Below, piece after piece: positions 22,031 through 24,012 of a DNA stretch of 24,012 nucleotides. The notes beneath the pieces were generated by a model that made no database searches, was not told the DNA's origin, and saw only the letters and a program-made list of their open reading frames with translations. Position 1 is the first letter of the stretch. Each line of letters opens with the position of its first letter. The position numbers and the translations under genes were made by a program. The stretch lies in assembly GCA_015657535.1 (NCBI GenBank), contig JADHZB010000067.1:1-24012 (forward strand). The letters are read 5' to 3'. Source of the stretch: Nephromyces sp. MM_2019. Lineage: Eukaryota > Apicomplexa > Aconoidasida > Nephromycida.

Positions 22031-23665
22031 CTAAACAGTTTCTATTGCTTTATTTTCTACAAATTTATTATCTTTAGAATTATTATTAGACTCTCCTTGA
22101 GGGGTATATTTTGTTTCTTCTTCAACAGTCAAGAAACTGTCAGTTACATATCCATCTGGAATTAGTACAAATACCATAACAATTGAAACAATAGGTGCTA
22201 ATAAGTGAGATATTACTATTAACAAAGTCAAATTATCAAAATTACAACCCTTATCTATGGTCGTTGTAATCCCTAACGAATCCATCAAGTATACACCCAT
22301 AATTTTTGAGATTGATTGTCCATAGTTTGATGACGAAGCTAATAGTGAAAACATTGTTGACTCAACATACCTTGGGCAAAGTTTAGCATTGAGAATTACA
22401 CCAGGAATAAAATCAAGCATATATGTAAGTTTATATACTATAGCATTGCCAAATACGTACATTAAATGATCGGGAATTCCCAAGGCTTTGTTCCATCTAT
22501 TTGTAATTACAATGTCAAAAATAGAACCAATCATTCTTAAAGCTGTAGATGTCCAGTATATTGTCCTAAACTTCCACTTCATAAAAACAATTTGAAAAAC
22601 TATTAAACCGAGTATTTGAGCAAATGCACCTAATAACTCAACATATGTTTTATAAAATGAATAACTAAAATTAGTACCATTAGGAACACAATCTTCTTCT
22701 GCTGTATACCAGAAATCTAAAGCTCCTATTATATTTATATAGAATGTCTGACCAAAAAACTTGTATGCATTTACCTTTGCAACTATTGGATTTAACATGT
22801 AAAGAGATAATACAACTACAAGTGCCGAGACAGCTACGGAGTATATAAGCTGTGCTAGTCTGCCGGTTGCTAGAGCCATAAAAGCTAAACCAAGACCACC
22901 TGTTCCCATCAAAATAGTCAAAAACATAGGTTGCCATTGGGCTCTTAATTTTCTTGTATCAAATTTACCTCGATCTTCAGGTGCTGCCTTGTCTTCAATC
23001 ATACCCCCTATCGCTAAAAAATATAATGGCTGTATGCTAAATGGGATATAAAATAAGAACTGATATCTAATATCGAAAAAGTCGGCCATTATTCCTACAG
23101 AAGTTGCTGGTATTAATTGGCCAACCAATGTTCCGAACCAAGAGTAGGTCACTATATTACCTTTGGTCACAGGGTACTTTTTCATCTGCTCAGAATATTT
23201 CCCTTCTAGGAGCAAATCATATGCTGCACTTTGTGTGAAAATTAAAAAGAAAAGTAATGCCGGTATATATGTATATCTTGAAGATATTTCCACTGGCAAG
23301 CCTGCTAAAAGTATACATCCACTGGAACCAAGTACAGCGTATATAAACAAATAATAGGTCTTGTAGTAACCGAATAATGGGTACAAATCACTAATAACTG
23401 CGATATAACCTTTAGCAGTCCATGGTGCGAAAGATGCAGCTGAATTGATTTGATAAACAGCTCCTTCTTGACCCATTTCTCTGTAATAAGGAAATTCAAC
23501 AAATGTTGCGAAATAATGCAATGCACCTTTTATTCCTATATAAGTGCTAGTCATCAACAAAAAGAAAGGCATTCCAAAATTGTCTTTCAATCCATTTAAA
23601 TAATTAAATATATTTTTTGGATGAAATTCTTTCATGGTTTTTATAAAGGATTCCGTTTTTCCCAT
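22031..23665 (-). CDS. BT1-family folate/biopterin-type transporter, copy 2
   Basis: A 544-residue intronless polytopic protein, paralogous to the gene at 18599-20209 over its full length, with the same predicted role in folate, pterin or related small-molecule transport. Equivalent blocks: PWTAKGYIAVISD (81-93), LLLEGKYSEQM, TYSWFGTLVGQ and STMFSLLASSSNYGQ (436-450). A polar loop shared with copy 1 (FWYTAEEDCVPNGTNFS here) has a conserved Cys and is probably outward-facing. The N terminus is a few residues longer than copy 1 (KTMKEFHPKNIFNYL) and the C-terminal tail differs completely: Asn/Ser/Lys-rich instead of Lys/Glu/Ala-rich. The start ATG precedes a polar leader as in copy 1; stop is TAG. 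The two genes are head-to-tail, about 1.8 kb apart, consistent with an old tandem duplication. Substrate and membrane are not determined. Confidence 0.95.
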   Translation of the reverse strand: MGKTESFIKTMKEFHPKNIFNYLNGLKDNFGMPFFLLMTSTYIGIKGALHYFATFVEFPYYREMGQEGAVYQINSAASFAPWTAKGYIAVISDLYPLFGYYKTYYLFIYAVLGSSGCILLAGLPVEISSRYTYIPALLFFLIFTQSAAYDLLLEGKYSEQMKKYPVTKGNIVTYSWFGTLVGQLIPATSVGIMADFFDIRYQFLFYIPFSIQPLYFLAIGGMIEDKAAPEDRGKFDTRKLRAQWQPMFLTILMGTGGLGLAFMALATGRLAQLIYSVAVSALVVVLSLYMLNPIVAKVNAYKFFGQTFYINIIGALDFWYTAEEDCVPNGTNFSYSFYKTYVELLGAFAQILGLIVFQIVFMKWKFRTIYWTSTALRMIGSIFDIVITNRWNKALGIPDHLMYVFGNAIVYKLTYMLDFIPGVILNAKLCPRYVESTMFSLLASSSNYGQSISKIMGVYLMDSLGITTTIDKGCNFDNLTLLIVISHLLAPIVSIVMVFVLIPDGYVTDSFLTVEEETKYTPQGESNNNSKDNKFVENKAIETV

Positions 23666-23693
23666 TGTTCCAACTTTTCTAAGATAATTTTTG

Positions 23694-23731
23694 TGGGCTA
23701 ATTTAAATGAATTGGGCTAATTTAAATGAAT
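23694..23731. repeat. 19-bp perfect duplication just upstream of transporter copy 2
   Basis: TGGGCTAATTTAAATGAAT is present twice, back to back, beginning about 30 nt upstream of the minus-strand ATG, so it lies in the likely 5' untranslated region or core promoter. A regulatory role is conceivable but not shown; copy 1 has no such repeat. Confidence 0.8.
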
Positions 23732-24012
23732 GGTTAAGTATTAAAAATTTGTTTAATAGTAATTTGAAGTAAAGTACAGGCATAGGATATTAATTTATAT
23801 CGATGTTAATTTAAATAACTATTATATTATTATTAATTTATAATAGTTATTTATATGTATTTAATTATATGTATTTATTATATGTATTTATTTATATTGT
23901 ATTAATAATTATTAATATATATTCTAATTATTTATATTCTAATTATTTATATTCTAATTATTTATATTCTAATTATTTATATTCTAATTATTTATATTCT
24001 AATTATTTATAT
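23732..24012. other. AT-rich 5' flank of transporter copy 2
   Basis: Almost pure A+T with loose repeats of TTATATGTATTTA at about 23850-23890, grading into the regular tandem array at the window end. No gene is seen. Confidence 0.6.
23921..24012. repeat. 15-bp AT-only tandem repeat, runs off the window
   Basis: Six perfect copies of ATTCTAATTATTTAT plus 2 nt, extending beyond the window edge. The only non-A/T base is one C per unit. The true length of the array is unknown. Confidence 0.95.

Noticed and set aside
1..24012. Ciliate-type reassigned stop codons
   Set aside because: Both transporters and all chained exons run without internal TAA, TAG or TGA, and the genes end at TAA or TAG where the families end.
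1..24012. tRNA, rRNA, CRISPR arrays or transposons
   Set aside because: No tRNA B-box with a foldable cloverleaf, no rRNA-like sequence, no regularly spaced palindromic repeats with unique spacers, and no transposase or reverse-transcriptase motifs were seen.

Overview
The window is eukaryotic nuclear DNA from an AT-rich, intron-rich protist that uses the standard genetic code (the four complete genes and the hydrolase end in TAA or TAG, and no reading frame needs reassigned stops). The gene content suggests an alveolate, probably apicomplexan-like: tandem BT1-family folate/biopterin-type transporters, a minimal-type ALG7, short exons and roughly three-quarters A+T. The genus cannot be named from sequence alone.

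Five genes can be supported, three of them reassembled here from many short exons whose splice sites and phases all agree. (1) 932-5682, plus strand: a 13-exon, 502-residue ALG7/DPAGT1 homologue, the first enzyme of dolichol-linked N-glycan assembly in the ER. (2) About 7845-11617, plus strand: a 10-exon alpha/beta-hydrolase with an N-terminal multi-pass membrane region and a complete Ser-Asp-His triad. (3) 15248-12465, minus strand: an 11-exon, 375-residue MAPKK/STE-like protein kinase, convergent with the hydrolase. (4) and (5) 20209-18599 and 23665-22031, both minus: two full-length, intronless, tandem BT1-family transporters of 536 and 544 residues.

The window falls into two halves by style. 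In the left half (to about 11.5 kb) introns and spacers are full of CA- or TG-biased DNA and locally private tandem repeats with 15-23 bp units. In the right half introns and spacers are plain AT-rich DNA. The change falls at the convergent junction between hydrolase and kinase.

Two parts of the right half are unexplained. At 21011-21276, with a satellite portion to about 21455, a GC-richer island between the transporters contains five consecutive perfect inverted repeats with short loops. It looks like a structured non-coding RNA gene, though a short basic ORF overlaps it. At about 17160-18420 on the minus strand there are several short coding-like segments with matching splice sites that may belong to an unrecognised multi-exon gene; this is tentative.

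The genes do not form one pathway. N-glycan initiation, a lipase-like hydrolase, a signalling kinase and pterin/folate-type uptake are housekeeping or transport functions that happen to be neighbours. No tRNA, rRNA, CRISPR, transposase or viral gene was seen.
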